DNA of 20,407 bases from DASZZV01 sp035544835 (GCA_035544835.1 DASZZV010000321.1:1-20407), one strand, 5' to 3'. Shown: positions 7,223 to 14,923, counted from the stretch's first letter. The notes: a model not told the origin generated them from the letters alone. Translations and numbers: made by a program.

Positions 7223-8968
7223 TTATTTCAAGGAATGCAACTGTTTCTGAATCTCAGACTTTTCGCGTAGCAGTTCGCCCACTCGCACCTGATCTCCCTC
7301 CCTTTCTGCATCCTGAGTCTGGATTTGAATCTCCTTGCTGCGGCGGTCGAGATAGCCGCGCTCCATGCGCCGGAGGATGGGTGACAGCGACTCGTCGGAG
7401 AAATCTTCCCCTTCCCCTCCATCGGCGGCAAGGGAGAGCTCCGAGAGGTGCCGAAGCTCTTCTTCGCCCTTAACTTGGGTCGTAATTGCATAAAAATCAA
7501 GGGGTCGGCCCGCCTCGAGGTCGTCTTTTATGACCAGATAGATCGCCCGGCAGGCGGAATCCTCGAAGTAATCATCTTGGAGCCGAATCCGGATCGTCTC
7601 CGGGAGAGAGCCTTGCAGAGCCGCCCTGAGCAGCTGCCGTTCCCCTGTCGATACAGGCTGAGCCGCCGACCTGCCGCCTCCGGCGGCGTCCTTCTTTCCT
7701 CGGATTCGCGACCACACCGTGTCGAACTCCAGCCGCAAGCCATCCGCCACCCGCTGGGCGGCCTCGTTGCGACCGACCCCATTCATCGCTCCCAGAAGGG
7801 GCAGGAACTGCTCGAGAACCTCGGTCTTCTCCCTCGCTCCCATCATGGCCGGCTGGGGAGCCCACTCCTGCTGCGCGAAGGTCACGAAATCAGTCGCGTT
7901 GCCCAACTCCTCCATGAAACGGTCCAGACCGTACTTCTGAATGAACGTGTCGGGGTCGTCTCCCGATCCAACGTTGAGCACGTCGACCTGAAGCCCGGCC
8001 GAGAGCAGAATCGGTGTCGCTCTCAGCGTGGCTGCTTTGCCAGCGGAATCTCCGTCATAAGCGACCACCACGCGCCTGGCGAAACGGCCCATCACGGCCG
8101 CCTGCCCGGGAGTGAGCGAGGTGCCCATCGACGCTACGACCCCGGGAACACCAAGCACATCGAGTGCGATGGCGTCGAAGTAGCCCTCCACCAGGATGGC
8201 CCGATCGAGCTTCCGCATCGAGTCCTTCGATCGATGCAAATTGTAGAGAGTGCGCGACTTGTTGAAGACCTCGGACTCGGGGGAGTTGAGATACTTCGGG
8301 TCGGTTCCGTCTAGTGAGCGTCCCCCGAAACCAATGATCGACCCCGTCTCGGAGTGGATGGGAATGATCAGGCGGTTGCGGAATCGATCGTAGTGTCCTG
8401 ATCCGGTCTTTCTCGGGAGGGCCAGCCCTGCGCTCTCCAGCGAGGCAATCGGGTGGCGGCCACCAAGGCGCGTAAGAAGGTAGTCCCACGAATCGGGAGC
8501 ATAGCCAAATCCGTACTTACGCCAGATCTCCTCGTCGATCCCGCGCTTGCGCAGATACTCTTCGGCCGTGTTCGGCTTCCAGGAGAGGGCCTGATGAAAT
8601 GCCTCCGAGGCGTCGTCGAGGATCGCCAGCATTCCTTCCTTCTCGCGGTCCTGAGCCTTGCTCTTTTTCCTTGGCAGTTGGATGCCGACGCGATTCGCCA
8701 CATGCTCCACCGCCTCGGGAAAGGTCATCCGCTCCGACAGAGTCAGGAACTTGAAGACATCGCCTCCCGTGCCGCAGCCAAAGCAATAGAACAGCCCCTT
8801 GCCGCGATCGACGGTGAACGACGGGGTCTTCTCGCGGTGGAAAGGGCAGAGACCTTTGTGACTCTTGCCAGCCTGCTTGAGCGGCGTGACGAGGCTGATG
8901 AACTCCACGATGTCCGCCGACTGCCGCACCTGCGAGATGATGGAATCGTTGAGGTCGAGAAACGACAC
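7223..8968 (-). CDS. dnaG: DNA primase DnaG
   Basis: Makes RNA primers for replication together with the replicative helicase. Numbered from the GTG at 8968 (581 residues), the CHC2 zinc-binding domain has Cys41, His44, Cys62 and Cys65 (CPFH, then FYCFGCGTGGD). The TOPRIM core has Glu264 (LVEGYFDA) and Asp308/Asp310 (AYDGDSAGK). The C-terminal helicase-interaction region is helical and of normal length. I chose the GTG start because the product then begins SFLDLNDSIISQVR like other primases and has AGGGG 9 bases upstream. An in-frame ATG at 9010 adds 14 residues, but it lies inside a dispersed repeat (CTCAGGATGACAAG) and has no ribosome site. The gene follows mutS2 after a repeat-filled gap and precedes rpoD. 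Confidence 0.95.
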   Translation of the reverse strand: MSFLDLNDSIISQVRQSADIVEFISLVTPLKQAGKSHKGLCPFHREKTPSFTVDRGKGLFYCFGCGTGGDVFKFLTLSERMTFPEAVEHVANRVGIQLPRKKSKAQDREKEGMLAILDDASEAFHQALSWKPNTAEEYLRKRGIDEEIWRKYGFGYAPDSWDYLLTRLGGRHPIASLESAGLALPRKTGSGHYDRFRNRLIIPIHSETGSIIGFGGRSLDGTDPKYLNSPESEVFNKSRTLYNLHRSKDSMRKLDRAILVEGYFDAIALDVLGVPGVVASMGTSLTPGQAAVMGRFARRVVVAYDGDSAGKAATLRATPILLSAGLQVDVLNVGSGDDPDTFIQKYGLDRFMEELGNATDFVTFAQQEWAPQPAMMGAREKTEVLEQFLPLLGAMNGVGRNEAAQRVADGLRLEFDTVWSRIRGKKDAAGGGRSAAQPVSTGERQLLRAALQGSLPETIRIRLQDDYFEDSACRAIYLVIKDDLEAGRPLDFYAITTQVKGEEELRHLSELSLAADGGEGEDFSDESLSPILRRMERGYLDRRSKEIQIQTQDAEREGDQVRVGELLREKSEIQKQLHSLK

Positions 8969-9002
8969 GCTATGCGGCCCCTGAGAGATGACGGAGTCGG
9001 TT

Positions 9003-9282
9003 CTTGTCATCCTGAGCAAGGGACGACGCTGCGTCGCCGATGAGGGAAAGAAACGAGCTTGTCATCCTGAGCCGCCGCGGCGAAGGATCTCCAGCGGCAG
9101 GATGTGAATTTAGATCGCTATATCTTGAGATCCTTCGCTGCGGCTCAGGATGACAAGCTCGGTAAAGCCGCTTAAATACTCGAAGTTTCTTAGAGGTCGC
9201 ACTCACGGTATCTCTGAATCGGTTGCTCTGGGTGTGCTCCTCAGGATGACAAGCTCCTGAAACCGTCCCGGGCGAATTCCCT
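9003..9282. repeat. Repeat-filled gap between mutS2 and dnaG
   Basis: Contains direct copies of CTTGTCATCCTGAG (9003-9016 and 9058-9071) and inverted copies CTCAGGATGACAAGCTC (near 9144-9160 and 9239-9255), plus the large hairpin listed separately. At 9171-9195 it holds an inverted, diverged copy of a CTAAGAAACT...AGTATTTA motif also found at 20378-20400. I see no gene and no clear promoter in it. The right-hand copy at 9003 reaches the possible upstream start of dnaG. Confidence 0.7.
9054..9161. repeat. Large hairpin repeat, GTCATCCTGAG family, copy 1
   Basis: The 22-base outer arms at 9054-9075 and 9140-9161 are perfectly complementary, and the inner arms (GCGAAGGATCTC, 9080-9091 against 9127-9138) nearly so. 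The central region from GTCATCCTGA to GCGGCT recurs almost base for base at 20289-20377. Elements built on this motif are common intergenic repeats in several bacterial phyla. Their mode of spread is not evident here, as no transposase is present. Confidence 0.85.
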
Positions 9283-11649
9283 CTATACATCCAACACCGC
9301 CACGGTCGCACCATCGCCGCCCTCATTCTCGTCTGCTGCACGAAAGGAACGAACGGCGGGGTGCTTCCGAAGGTGTTCGCGAATCGCCTTCCGCAACGTT
9401 CCCGTTCCGAAACCGTGAATCAGCCGCACCGCTCTGCGCCCTTCCATCATCGAGCGGTCGAGAAACTTGTCGGACTCGTCGAGGGCTTCCATCACCCGCT
9501 GACCGATGAGATTCAACTCCGCGGAGATGGTCTCGTCCTCCGAGTCGCCCTTTGCGGCAGCGGCTGGTTTCGCTTTCGAAGGCGCGGCCTTCGCCGGCGA
9601 TTCCTGGAGCAGGAGCTCGGAGAGGTCGACGTCCATCTTCCGACCATTCACCGAGATCGAAGCCCTGGAGCCGGACAGTGCAACGAGCTGACCGATGATC
9701 TTGAATTTCCTGTGTTGCACTCGATCGCCGACCCGCGGATCACGGGATGGGACGGCGTCGAGACTCCGGTCGATGTTGTCCATGGGAGCTAGAATCGCAC
9801 TCAGTGATGCGGGCGTTTTCGCTTTGCTGCGGTCTTTCTCATCGAGCTCACGCATTCGCCGTACCTCGGCCTGAAACCTCTCCGTCACTTCCTGTTTAGC
9901 CTGATCGAGCTTGTCGCGCAGCGATCGCGAGAGCTTCTGGCGCTCCGCTTCCAGGAGCGATTTCTCCTCGGCGAGCGCGTCGGTTCGCTTGCGAAGCTCG
10001 ACCTCGAGCTGGCGGACGCTGTCGCGCTCGCGGGTCAGCGCGAAGCTGGTTTCCTGCAGATCGGCAAGCAGCCGATCCATGTCGCCATAGCGATCTCCGA
10101 GACGCTGCCGCGCTGAGTCGATGACGCGTTGGGGAAGTCCCACCCTCGCCGCCGCTTCGATCGCTCTGCTCCTGCCGGGAATTCCCAGAACGAGTCGAAA
10201 AGTTGGCTGTCCCGAAGCGGCATCGAATTCCATCGACGCGTTTCCGATGCGGGTCTCGTTCATGGCCACCGTCTTCAAAGCCAGAACATGGGTGGTGATC
10301 ACGGTGAGGCATCCGCGCTCGGTGAGCTCTTCCAGCACCGCGGCCGCAATGGCCGCACCTTCCTCGGGGTCGGTTCCCGATCCGAGCTCGTCGAGAAGCA
10401 CCAGCGACTTGTCCGAGGCGCTTTCCAGAATGCGGCGCAGGCGCAAAAGGTAGGCTGAGAACGTCGACAGGTGTTCCATGACGTTCTGATCGTCACCGAT
10501 CAGAACGAACAGTCGGTCGAAGATCGGAATGATCGTTCCCTCCGAAGCCGGGACTGGCAAACCGGCGCAGGCCATAGCCACGAGCAGTCCGGCACTCTTG
10601 AGGGCGACTGTCTTCCCTCCCGCGTTCGGGCCGCTGATTACCAGCACGGGTTTGTCGCGGTTGATCCTGATGGTCGTGGGAACGACCGAGGTCTGATCGC
10701 TCTCGCCGAAGGCGGAGCGTCGCATCTCGGCCAGCCGTTCGTCGAGCAGCGGGTGGCGACCCTCGATGATTGCCAGCTCTTTCGTACGTGAAAAAGCAGG
10801 CCGCGTCGCGCCAACTATGCGGTGAATCACAGCGCAGGCCTGAATTGCATCCAGTTCACCGGCAGCGGTCACGCCATCGATGATGGAGTCGGCGACATTG
10901 ATGAGATGACCAGCGATGAAGCGGGTGATCCGCGCGATTTCCTCGCGCTCTTCGATCATCAACTGCGCGAGATCGTTGTTGGCCTCGACGATCGACAATG
11001 GCTCGATGAAGAACGACGCCCCCGAGCCCGAACGCTCGTGCAGGATTCCGGGTACCTCGTTCCGGCGTTCGGCTCTTACCGGAATCACATAACGATCCGA
11101 CCGTACCGTGATGATCGGATCCTGCAATGCATCGCTGTGGCGCGACATGAGATCGCCGAGTGTTCGCTGGATAGCGTTGCGCTTGGACTGGATGCGCGAA
11201 CGGATCGATCGCAGCTCGGCGGAGGCGTCCTCGCGAAGTTTTCCCTCGTGGGTAAAGAAGCGACCAACTGTCTGCAGCAGTTCCTTGTGCTCCGGAATCT
11301 GCTCAGCGATCGTCCTGAGCCGGGGATATATGTCCACGCGGACAAAGGTTTCACGCAGCGACTGACAGGCGCGGACGGCTCGAACCACTTCCCAGCACTG
11401 CTCGAGGTCGAGCGCTTCTTCGCCGCGGAGCAGAGGTCCTACCTCGCGCAGTCCGGCCAGCGGCAGGAGGCCCTCGCTGGTATAAAAGCGAACCATCTCC
11501 GCCAGCTCCGACTGCAGGCGTTCGCACTCCTCCCAGGAAGTTTCGACCTCTCGTCGGGAGAGTGCCAGCCGGCCCGGTCCGGTTTTGGTCTCGAGGGAAA
11601 TCAGTTCGAGAACGCGGTCGAGCTCGACGGACTTTTTGTATGGATCCAT
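9283..11649 (-). CDS. mutS2: Endonuclease MutS2, MutS family with Smr domain
   Basis: A 788-residue MutS paralogue. Family members bind branched DNA, limit recombination or rescue collided ribosomes; which role applies here is not visible. The MutS core lies at about 20-300. The ATPase has Walker A GPNAGGKT at 340-347 (Lys346) and Walker B LVLLDELGSGTD (Asp420, Glu421), followed by a long charged coiled coil at about 510-640. A C-terminal Smr domain (about 710-788) carries HGFGTG. The usual LDLRG motif at the Smr start reads LNLIG. The ATG at 11649 is chosen because the product then begins DPYKKSVELDRVLELI at normal family length. The open frame extends another 96 codons upstream, but only through a repeat and the rpsU terminator. 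There is no obvious ribosome site. The gene sits between rpsU and dnaG on the same strand. Confidence 0.94.
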   Translation of the reverse strand: MDPYKKSVELDRVLELISLETKTGPGRLALSRREVETSWEECERLQSELAEMVRFYTSEGLLPLAGLREVGPLLRGEEALDLEQCWEVVRAVRACQSLRETFVRVDIYPRLRTIAEQIPEHKELLQTVGRFFTHEGKLREDASAELRSIRSRIQSKRNAIQRTLGDLMSRHSDALQDPIITVRSDRYVIPVRAERRNEVPGILHERSGSGASFFIEPLSIVEANNDLAQLMIEEREEIARITRFIAGHLINVADSIIDGVTAAGELDAIQACAVIHRIVGATRPAFSRTKELAIIEGRHPLLDERLAEMRRSAFGESDQTSVVPTTIRINRDKPVLVISGPNAGGKTVALKSAGLLVAMACAGLPVPASEGTIIPIFDRLFVLIGDDQNVMEHLSTFSAYLLRLRRILESASDKSLVLLDELGSGTDPEEGAAIAAAVLEELTERGCLTVITTHVLALKTVAMNETRIGNASMEFDAASGQPTFRLVLGIPGRSRAIEAAARVGLPQRVIDSARQRLGDRYGDMDRLLADLQETSFALTRERDSVRQLEVELRKRTDALAEEKSLLEAERQKLSRSLRDKLDQAKQEVTERFQAEVRRMRELDEKDRSKAKTPASLSAILAPMDNIDRSLDAVPSRDPRVGDRVQHRKFKIIGQLVALSGSRASISVNGRKMDVDLSELLLQESPAKAAPSKAKPAAAAKGDSEDETISAELNLIGQRVMEALDESDKFLDRSMMEGRRAVRLIHGFGTGTLRKAIREHLRKHPAVRSFRAADENEGGDGATVAVLDV

Positions 11650-11702
11650 ATCGGGCCGGAGAACGTGTGGGGGAGGGAAAAGCTTCCGGGGAAAATTGGG
11701 GG

Positions 11703-11723
11703 GAGGCGGCATCCTGCCGCCTC
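11703..11723. repeat. Short palindrome GAGGCGGCA-TCC-TGCCGCCTC
   Basis: A perfect 9-bp inverted repeat with a 3-base loop, just upstream of mutS2. It shares the core GGCGRCATCYTGCCGCC with the hairpins at 4678-4803 and 12333-12361. Confidence 0.6.
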
Positions 11724-11746
11724 TGGTACTTCGTCCTGGCGACCGC

Positions 11747-11876
11747 GTAGGGCCGCGCGGCGTGCGGCCGGTACCTTCGCCTGCGAAGGCGCAGCGTTTT
11801 GAATATTGTAAGAATCCTGCCGTCGGTTGGTCTTGTCTGTCCGAAAGGGTGTCGGCCGCACGCCGTGCGGCCCTAC
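11747..11876. repeat. REPIN-like repeat pair, copy 1
   Basis: Two inverted copies of a GC-rich palindrome face each other: GTAGGGCCGCGCGGCGTGCG starting at 11747, and its counterpart ending in CGTGCGGCCCTAC at 11876. They are about 75 bases apart. The left arm continues into GGTACCTT and the right arm reads CCGAAAGGGTGTCGG before the palindrome. A second pair at 18578-18733 has the same two arm types in swapped order. This is the layout of a REP doublet (REPIN). The spacer, read on the minus strand, contains TACAAT, a possible mutS2 -10. Confidence 0.75.
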
Positions 11877-11896
11877 ACGCCGGGTCCACAAAGACC

Positions 11897-11927
11897 AAAA
11901 AAAAGAGGGACTCTTTCGAGCCCCTCT
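11897..11927 (-). terminator. Rho-independent terminator of rpsU
   Basis: On the minus strand a 10-bp stem (AGAGGGGCTC / GAGTCCCTCT, one G-T pair, GAAA loop) is followed by an 8-base T-run (the A-run at 11897-11904 on the plus strand; its last base also closes the stem). It lies 23 bases past the rpsU stop, so rpsU can be made as a short separate message. Confidence 0.92.
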
Positions 11928-11950
11928 CAGGAACCATTCATGACGAGGAC

Positions 11951-12157
11951 CTAGTAACCGGTGCGTCTCTCTTCCGCGAGCTTGCGAAGCACTTTCTTTC
12001 TCGCAGCGATTGCCTTCCGTTTGCGCTTTTCACTCGGCTTTTCGTAATGCTGCCGTTTTTTCAGCTCGGAAAGGACTCCGGACTTCTCGCATTTACGTTT
12101 GAAGCGGCGTAAAGCATTTTCGAAGGTTTCATCCTCTTTGACATGGACCAGAGGCAA
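11951..12157 (-). CDS. rpsU: Small ribosomal subunit protein bS21
   Basis: A 68-residue basic protein of the 30S subunit, important in translation initiation. The family signature is intact: PLVHVKEDETFENALRRFKR near the start, then KCEKSGVLSELKKRQHYEKPSEKRKRK. The start codon is TTG: no ATG or GTG lies in the right place, and the family N-terminus begins exactly here. A GGGGGGG tract 6 bases upstream serves as ribosome site. It has its own promoter and terminator (listed separately) and heads the rpsU-mutS2-dnaG-rpoD cluster. The yqeY and cvpA genes that often sit between rpsU and mutS2 elsewhere are absent. Confidence 0.97.
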   Translation of the reverse strand: MPLVHVKEDETFENALRRFKRKCEKSGVLSELKKRQHYEKPSEKRKRKAIAARKKVLRKLAEERRTGY

Positions 12158-12178
12158 ATCTATCCCCCCCTTCTTTCC

Positions 12179-12196
12179 GCTCCTCCACAGAGGAGC
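12179..12196 (-). promoter_or_regulatory. Hairpin in the 5' leader of rpsU mRNA
   Basis: A perfect 7-bp stem GCTCCTC / GAGGAGC with a 4-base loop. It would lie within the first bases of the transcript predicted from the promoter at 12205-12233 and ahead of the rpsU ribosome site. It may stabilise the 5' end or bind a regulator. On the plus strand it is followed by ACGTTTTT and could act as a terminator, but no plus-strand gene precedes it. Confidence 0.5.
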
Positions 12197-12204
12197 ACGT
12201 TTTT

Positions 12205-12233
12205 ATTCTAGGGTTGGCGCTTCAACCGGTCAA
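12205..12233 (-). promoter_or_regulatory. Sigma-70 type promoter of rpsU
   Basis: On the minus strand, TTGACC (12233-12228) and TAGAAT (12210-12205) are 17 bases apart, close to the consensus for the primary sigma factor. Transcription would start near 12198, giving a leader of about 40 bases before the TTG start of rpsU. Confidence 0.75.
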
Positions 12234-12332
12234 CCCGGAGGCTGGCAGAAATCTACGCGCGTGAGGCGGAACGACGCCAGCCGCTACTGTATTCCGCAAG
12301 TTGCCAATTGATTGATTCCAGGTGTGTTGTCC

Positions 12333-12361
12333 CGGAGTGGCGACATCTTGCCGCCACTCCG
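12333..12361. repeat. Compact hairpin CGGAGTGGCG...CGCCACTCCG
   Basis: Perfect 10-bp arms at 12333-12342 and 12352-12361 enclose ACATCTTGC. The outer arms are identical to those of 4678-4803. It begins directly after the udk stop codon, so it may double as a transcript end, although no T-run follows. Confidence 0.7.
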
Positions 12362-12362
12362 A

Positions 12363-12986
12363 TTAAACGGCCAGCAAGTGCTCCACTCTGGAAATGATCG
12401 CGTCGATGGCGACGCGGTTTTCTCCCCCTTCCGGGATGATGAGATCGGCGTGGCGCTTCGACGGCTCCACGAATTCCTCGTGCATCGGTCGGACCGTGTC
12501 GAGATACTGCTGAATGACCGATTGTACGGAGCGCCCTCGTGATTCGATGTCCCGCTGCAGGCGCCGGAGAAAGCGAATGTCGGGCGGCGTGTCGACGAAG
12601 AGTTTGATGTCGATTCTCTTCCGCAGCTCAGCCTCGGCGAGAACGAGAATACCCTCGACGATCACTACCCGTTTCGGAAAGATGCGTTTCGTTTCGGACT
12701 TCCTGCTATGCGTCGTGAAGTCATAGATCGGCGTCTCGACCGCTTCTCCGCCGGCGATTCGATCGAGATGCTCGACCAGGAGATCAGACTCGAGCGAGTC
12801 GGGGTGGTCGAAATTGATGGCATCCTTCGACTCGGGTGTGTGTCCTGGGAAGTTCCGGTAATACGAATCGTGAGAGATCCATTCGATACGGTCCCGTCCG
12901 ACCTTCTCGTAAATGGCTGCGGCGACAGTCGTTTTTCCTGACCCGGTACCGCCGGCGATCCCGATGATGACTGGCCTCGCCTTCAT
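12363..12986 (-). CDS. udk: Uridine kinase
   Basis: A 207-residue cytosolic enzyme that phosphorylates uridine (and usually cytidine) in pyrimidine salvage. The P-loop GGTGSGKT is at 12-19. HDSYYRNFPGHTPE, the NFDHPDSLESDLL stretch and TPIYDFTTHSR form the nucleoside pocket typical of the family, and VVIVEGILVL is the Walker B-like strand. The length is normal. The ATG at 12986 follows the stop of a small zinc-ribbon gene by 7 bases and has no clear ribosome site, so it is probably translated by coupling. Confidence 0.95.
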   Translation of the reverse strand: MKARPVIIGIAGGTGSGKTTVAAAIYEKVGRDRIEWISHDSYYRNFPGHTPESKDAINFDHPDSLESDLLVEHLDRIAGGEAVETPIYDFTTHSRKSETKRIFPKRVVIVEGILVLAEAELRKRIDIKLFVDTPPDIRFLRRLQRDIESRGRSVQSVIQQYLDTVRPMHEEFVEPSKRHADLIIPEGGENRVAIDAIISRVEHLLAV

Positions 12987-12993
12987 TGAGCGA

Positions 12994-13155
12994 TCAACTC
13001 GATTCGTCTTCCAGCTCGGACTCGGTCATGAACTCGCTCGGTTCATCATTGCCACAAGTCGTACACACAACCGTCTCGAGCTTGTCGCCGTTGTACTCGA
13101 ACTGATATGTCGGCGTCTCACACACGAGACAGATGAGGTATTCCGGTTCGCTCAT
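12994..13155 (-). CDS. Small zinc-ribbon protein
   Basis: A 53-residue acidic protein. It begins MSEPEYLICLVCETPTYQFE and has two cysteine pairs, Cys9/Cys12 (CLVC) and Cys31/Cys34 (CTTC), the layout of a four-cysteine zinc ribbon. The tail is rich in Glu and Asp (EFMTESELEDESS). I do not recognise a named family; similar short zinc ribbons act as adaptors or nucleic-acid binding modules, but nothing here fixes the role. The frame is continuous from ATG to TGA and ends 7 bases before udk on the same strand, suggesting one transcript. The ATG lacks a clear ribosome site. Confidence 0.72.
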   Translation of the reverse strand: MSEPEYLICLVCETPTYQFEYNGDKLETVVCTTCGNDEPSEFMTESELEDESS

Positions 13156-13248
13156 TCGGCGCGAGGATAGACGTTTTTGATCTACGAATCCACACGAGCC
13201 AAAGTGAAACGGTTTGTTTTTCTAATTTTCAATTTTCAATTTCGGAGA

Positions 13249-13989
13249 CTACTGGCCGGAGACGAAACGAGCATTGTTGGTGGCATTGGCGATGACCGAG
13301 CCGTAAACGTACGCTCCCGCCGCCGGTTCCTGCACGACCAGAGCGACGTCGTCCCCTTCACTCAAGAGGGGAAACAGCGATTGAATCGAAACGTGCAGCA
13401 GCGATCGCGGTCCGACCTGAACCTTCGTCGTCGCCAGATTTCTACCGGCAATGCGCTGCAGCGCAATCACGAATGTCACAGGGACGTCGCCGATATTTCC
13501 CATCCCGACATTGGCTCGAAAGGTGTCGTTGAAAGTCAACGGCGTCAGCGTTTCCATCAGAGGGTGACTCTGCCGGTACATGACCGGCAGGACTTCCGGT
13601 TCACTGATGTCGTTGCCTCGAACGGCATAGGCGGTCGCGCCCACGGATACCGATCGCGCGCCGAGCGTCTCGATCACCAGAGGCGCCAGGACGCCGGTGA
13701 CGCCGAAGGTCTGGCGGGCTATGTCGGTGAACAGTGAGGTTTCGCCGGGGCGGAGCTCGATCAGAAGGAATGGCTCGTTCGGCGCGCCGACCATGCTCAA
13801 CACCACCTGGACCGTTCGCCCTACGCCGTTGGAGAGTGCTACATCGGTGCGCCACTCACAGTTTCCCACGCCGGGAACACTCCCGATTACCGGGACGACC
13901 GCCTGGGCCGAGACTACAGCGTTATCCTGCGCCGCCGCGGAGGCGGCCGAGAAAACGACGGCGAAGATCAATGCGCTTAGAGACTTCAT
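13249..13989 (-). CDS. Secreted protein of unknown function
   Basis: A 246-residue protein with a classic signal peptide (MKSLSALIFAVVFSAASAAA, cleavage near residue 20-21). The mature part is rich in Val, Gly, Ser and Thr with alternating hydrophobic residues, suggesting a beta-sandwich. It has a repeated layout: a strand-rich half containing CEWRTDVALSNGVGRTV and a second half containing FRANVGMGNIGDVPVTFVIA. I do not recognise catalytic motifs. Secreted proteins of this 'TDVALSN' style are familiar to me from Acidobacteriota, without known function. It starts 40 bases after the prenyl synthase gene on the same strand and may be cotranscribed, though the link could be accidental. Confidence 0.75.
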   Translation of the reverse strand: MKSLSALIFAVVFSAASAAAQDNAVVSAQAVVPVIGSVPGVGNCEWRTDVALSNGVGRTVQVVLSMVGAPNEPFLLIELRPGETSLFTDIARQTFGVTGVLAPLVIETLGARSVSVGATAYAVRGNDISEPEVLPVMYRQSHPLMETLTPLTFNDTFRANVGMGNIGDVPVTFVIALQRIAGRNLATTKVQVGPRSLLHVSIQSLFPLLSEGDDVALVVQEPAAGAYVYGSVIANATNNARFVSGQ

Positions 13990-14029
13990 TGCTCGGCACG
14001 AATCAGACGGGATGACGCCCCTCGTGGTT

Positions 14030-14923
14030 TCAGGAGAAGCTCGAATGGAAGATTCGTGACAACACCACGCGGATCTTCCTTGCCGTCGATAGCGAGATTC
14101 TCTCTCTCAAAACCCGGAACGGATTTTTCTCGATCTCGTCCAGAACCGAGGAGTAAACGCTTCCCATGAGCAGGGTGGGGAAGCGCGCGTCGAAAGTCAG
14201 CTCATGCAGGAGCGGCTGGGCGAGTTGAAAATAGCTACGGGCCCGTTCGACCTGAAAAAGAATCAGCCGACCCACGTTGTCCCCTTCGCGTCCGCTCCTC
14301 AAGTCTTCCTCAGTGACACCAAACCTCTCTAACTCCTCAACAGGCACATACACGCGATCGCGCCCCAGATCGTCGCCGACATCGCGTGTGATGTTGGTCA
14401 GCTGCAAGGCCGTGGCGAGATTGCGGCCATGCTCCTTCGCCGCCGGAGTTCGATAGCCAAAAATCGACAGCGAGATATCGGAAATCGAGGTCGACACCAG
14501 ATCGCAGTAGGTCACGAGCTCGTCGAAGGTCTGGTAGCGCTTCTTGATCAAATCCTGACGACAACCGGCGATGAGCGCCTCGAACGCCGACATCGGGATC
14601 TCGAAATAGCGCAGCGAGTCGGCCAGGGCGATGGTGATCAAGTGCCGCGGGTGGCCCTCGTAGCAGGCGTGAAGCTCGGCCTGCCACGCCGACAGTCGCT
14701 CTTCGAGATCGCGGCCAGGATCGTCGGCGATGTCATCGGCCCATCTGCAGTACGCGTAGGCAGCGTGAACGGCTCGCTTTTTCTCCGGCGGCAGGAAACG
14801 AAAGCCCACCGAGAAGTTGGCGCCGTGGCGGTGTGTGATCTCACGACAGAAGGCATAAGCCTCCTCGACCGTTGGGAGACTCTGCGCCGTGTCTGTCTCG
14901 ATGCCGGCTGCTGCGAATGTCAT
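14030..14923 (-). CDS. Squalene/phytoene synthase family protein
   Basis: A 297-residue head-to-head prenyl synthase, expected to join two prenyl diphosphates via a cyclopropyl intermediate. Both magnesium-binding motifs are present: DDIADD at 63-68 and DVGDD at 181-185 in NITRDVGDDLGRDRVYVP. The YC helix at 139-140, usually followed by VAG.VG, reads YCDLVSTSISDISLSIFGY, an atypical version. Product (phytoene, squalene or other) cannot be told from this. The ATG at 14923 overlaps the stop of the upstream FAD gene as ATGA, so translation is probably coupled; GAGACGAG precedes it. The open frame runs further upstream only as a shadow of the FAD gene. Confidence 0.87.
   Translation of the reverse strand: MTFAAAGIETDTAQSLPTVEEAYAFCREITHRHGANFSVGFRFLPPEKKRAVHAAYAYCRWADDIADDPGRDLEERLSAWQAELHACYEGHPRHLITIALADSLRYFEIPMSAFEALIAGCRQDLIKKRYQTFDELVTYCDLVSTSISDISLSIFGYRTPAAKEHGRNLATALQLTNITRDVGDDLGRDRVYVPVEELERFGVTEEDLRSGREGDNVGRLILFQVERARSYFQLAQPLLHELTFDARFPTLLMGSVYSSVLDEIEKNPFRVLRERISLSTARKIRVVLSRIFHSSFS

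Noticed and set aside
9003..9282. CRISPR-like array upstream of dnaG
   Set aside because: The repeats are few, unevenly spaced and in both orientations, with palindromic structure; no cas genes are present.
10822..11802. Plus-strand frame of 326 codons opposite mutS2
   Set aside because: A mirror of mutS2 codon bias, with no domain; mutS2 motifs on the other strand are complete.
11650..11937. Upstream extension of mutS2 by 96 codons
   Set aside because: It would run through the rpsU terminator and a repeat pair, with no similarity to MutS2; the family start lies at 11649.
12240..12282. Inverted repeat GGCTGGC...GCCAGCC
   Set aside because: Only 7 bases with a 29-base loop, no second copy seen and no T-run; it could be chance.
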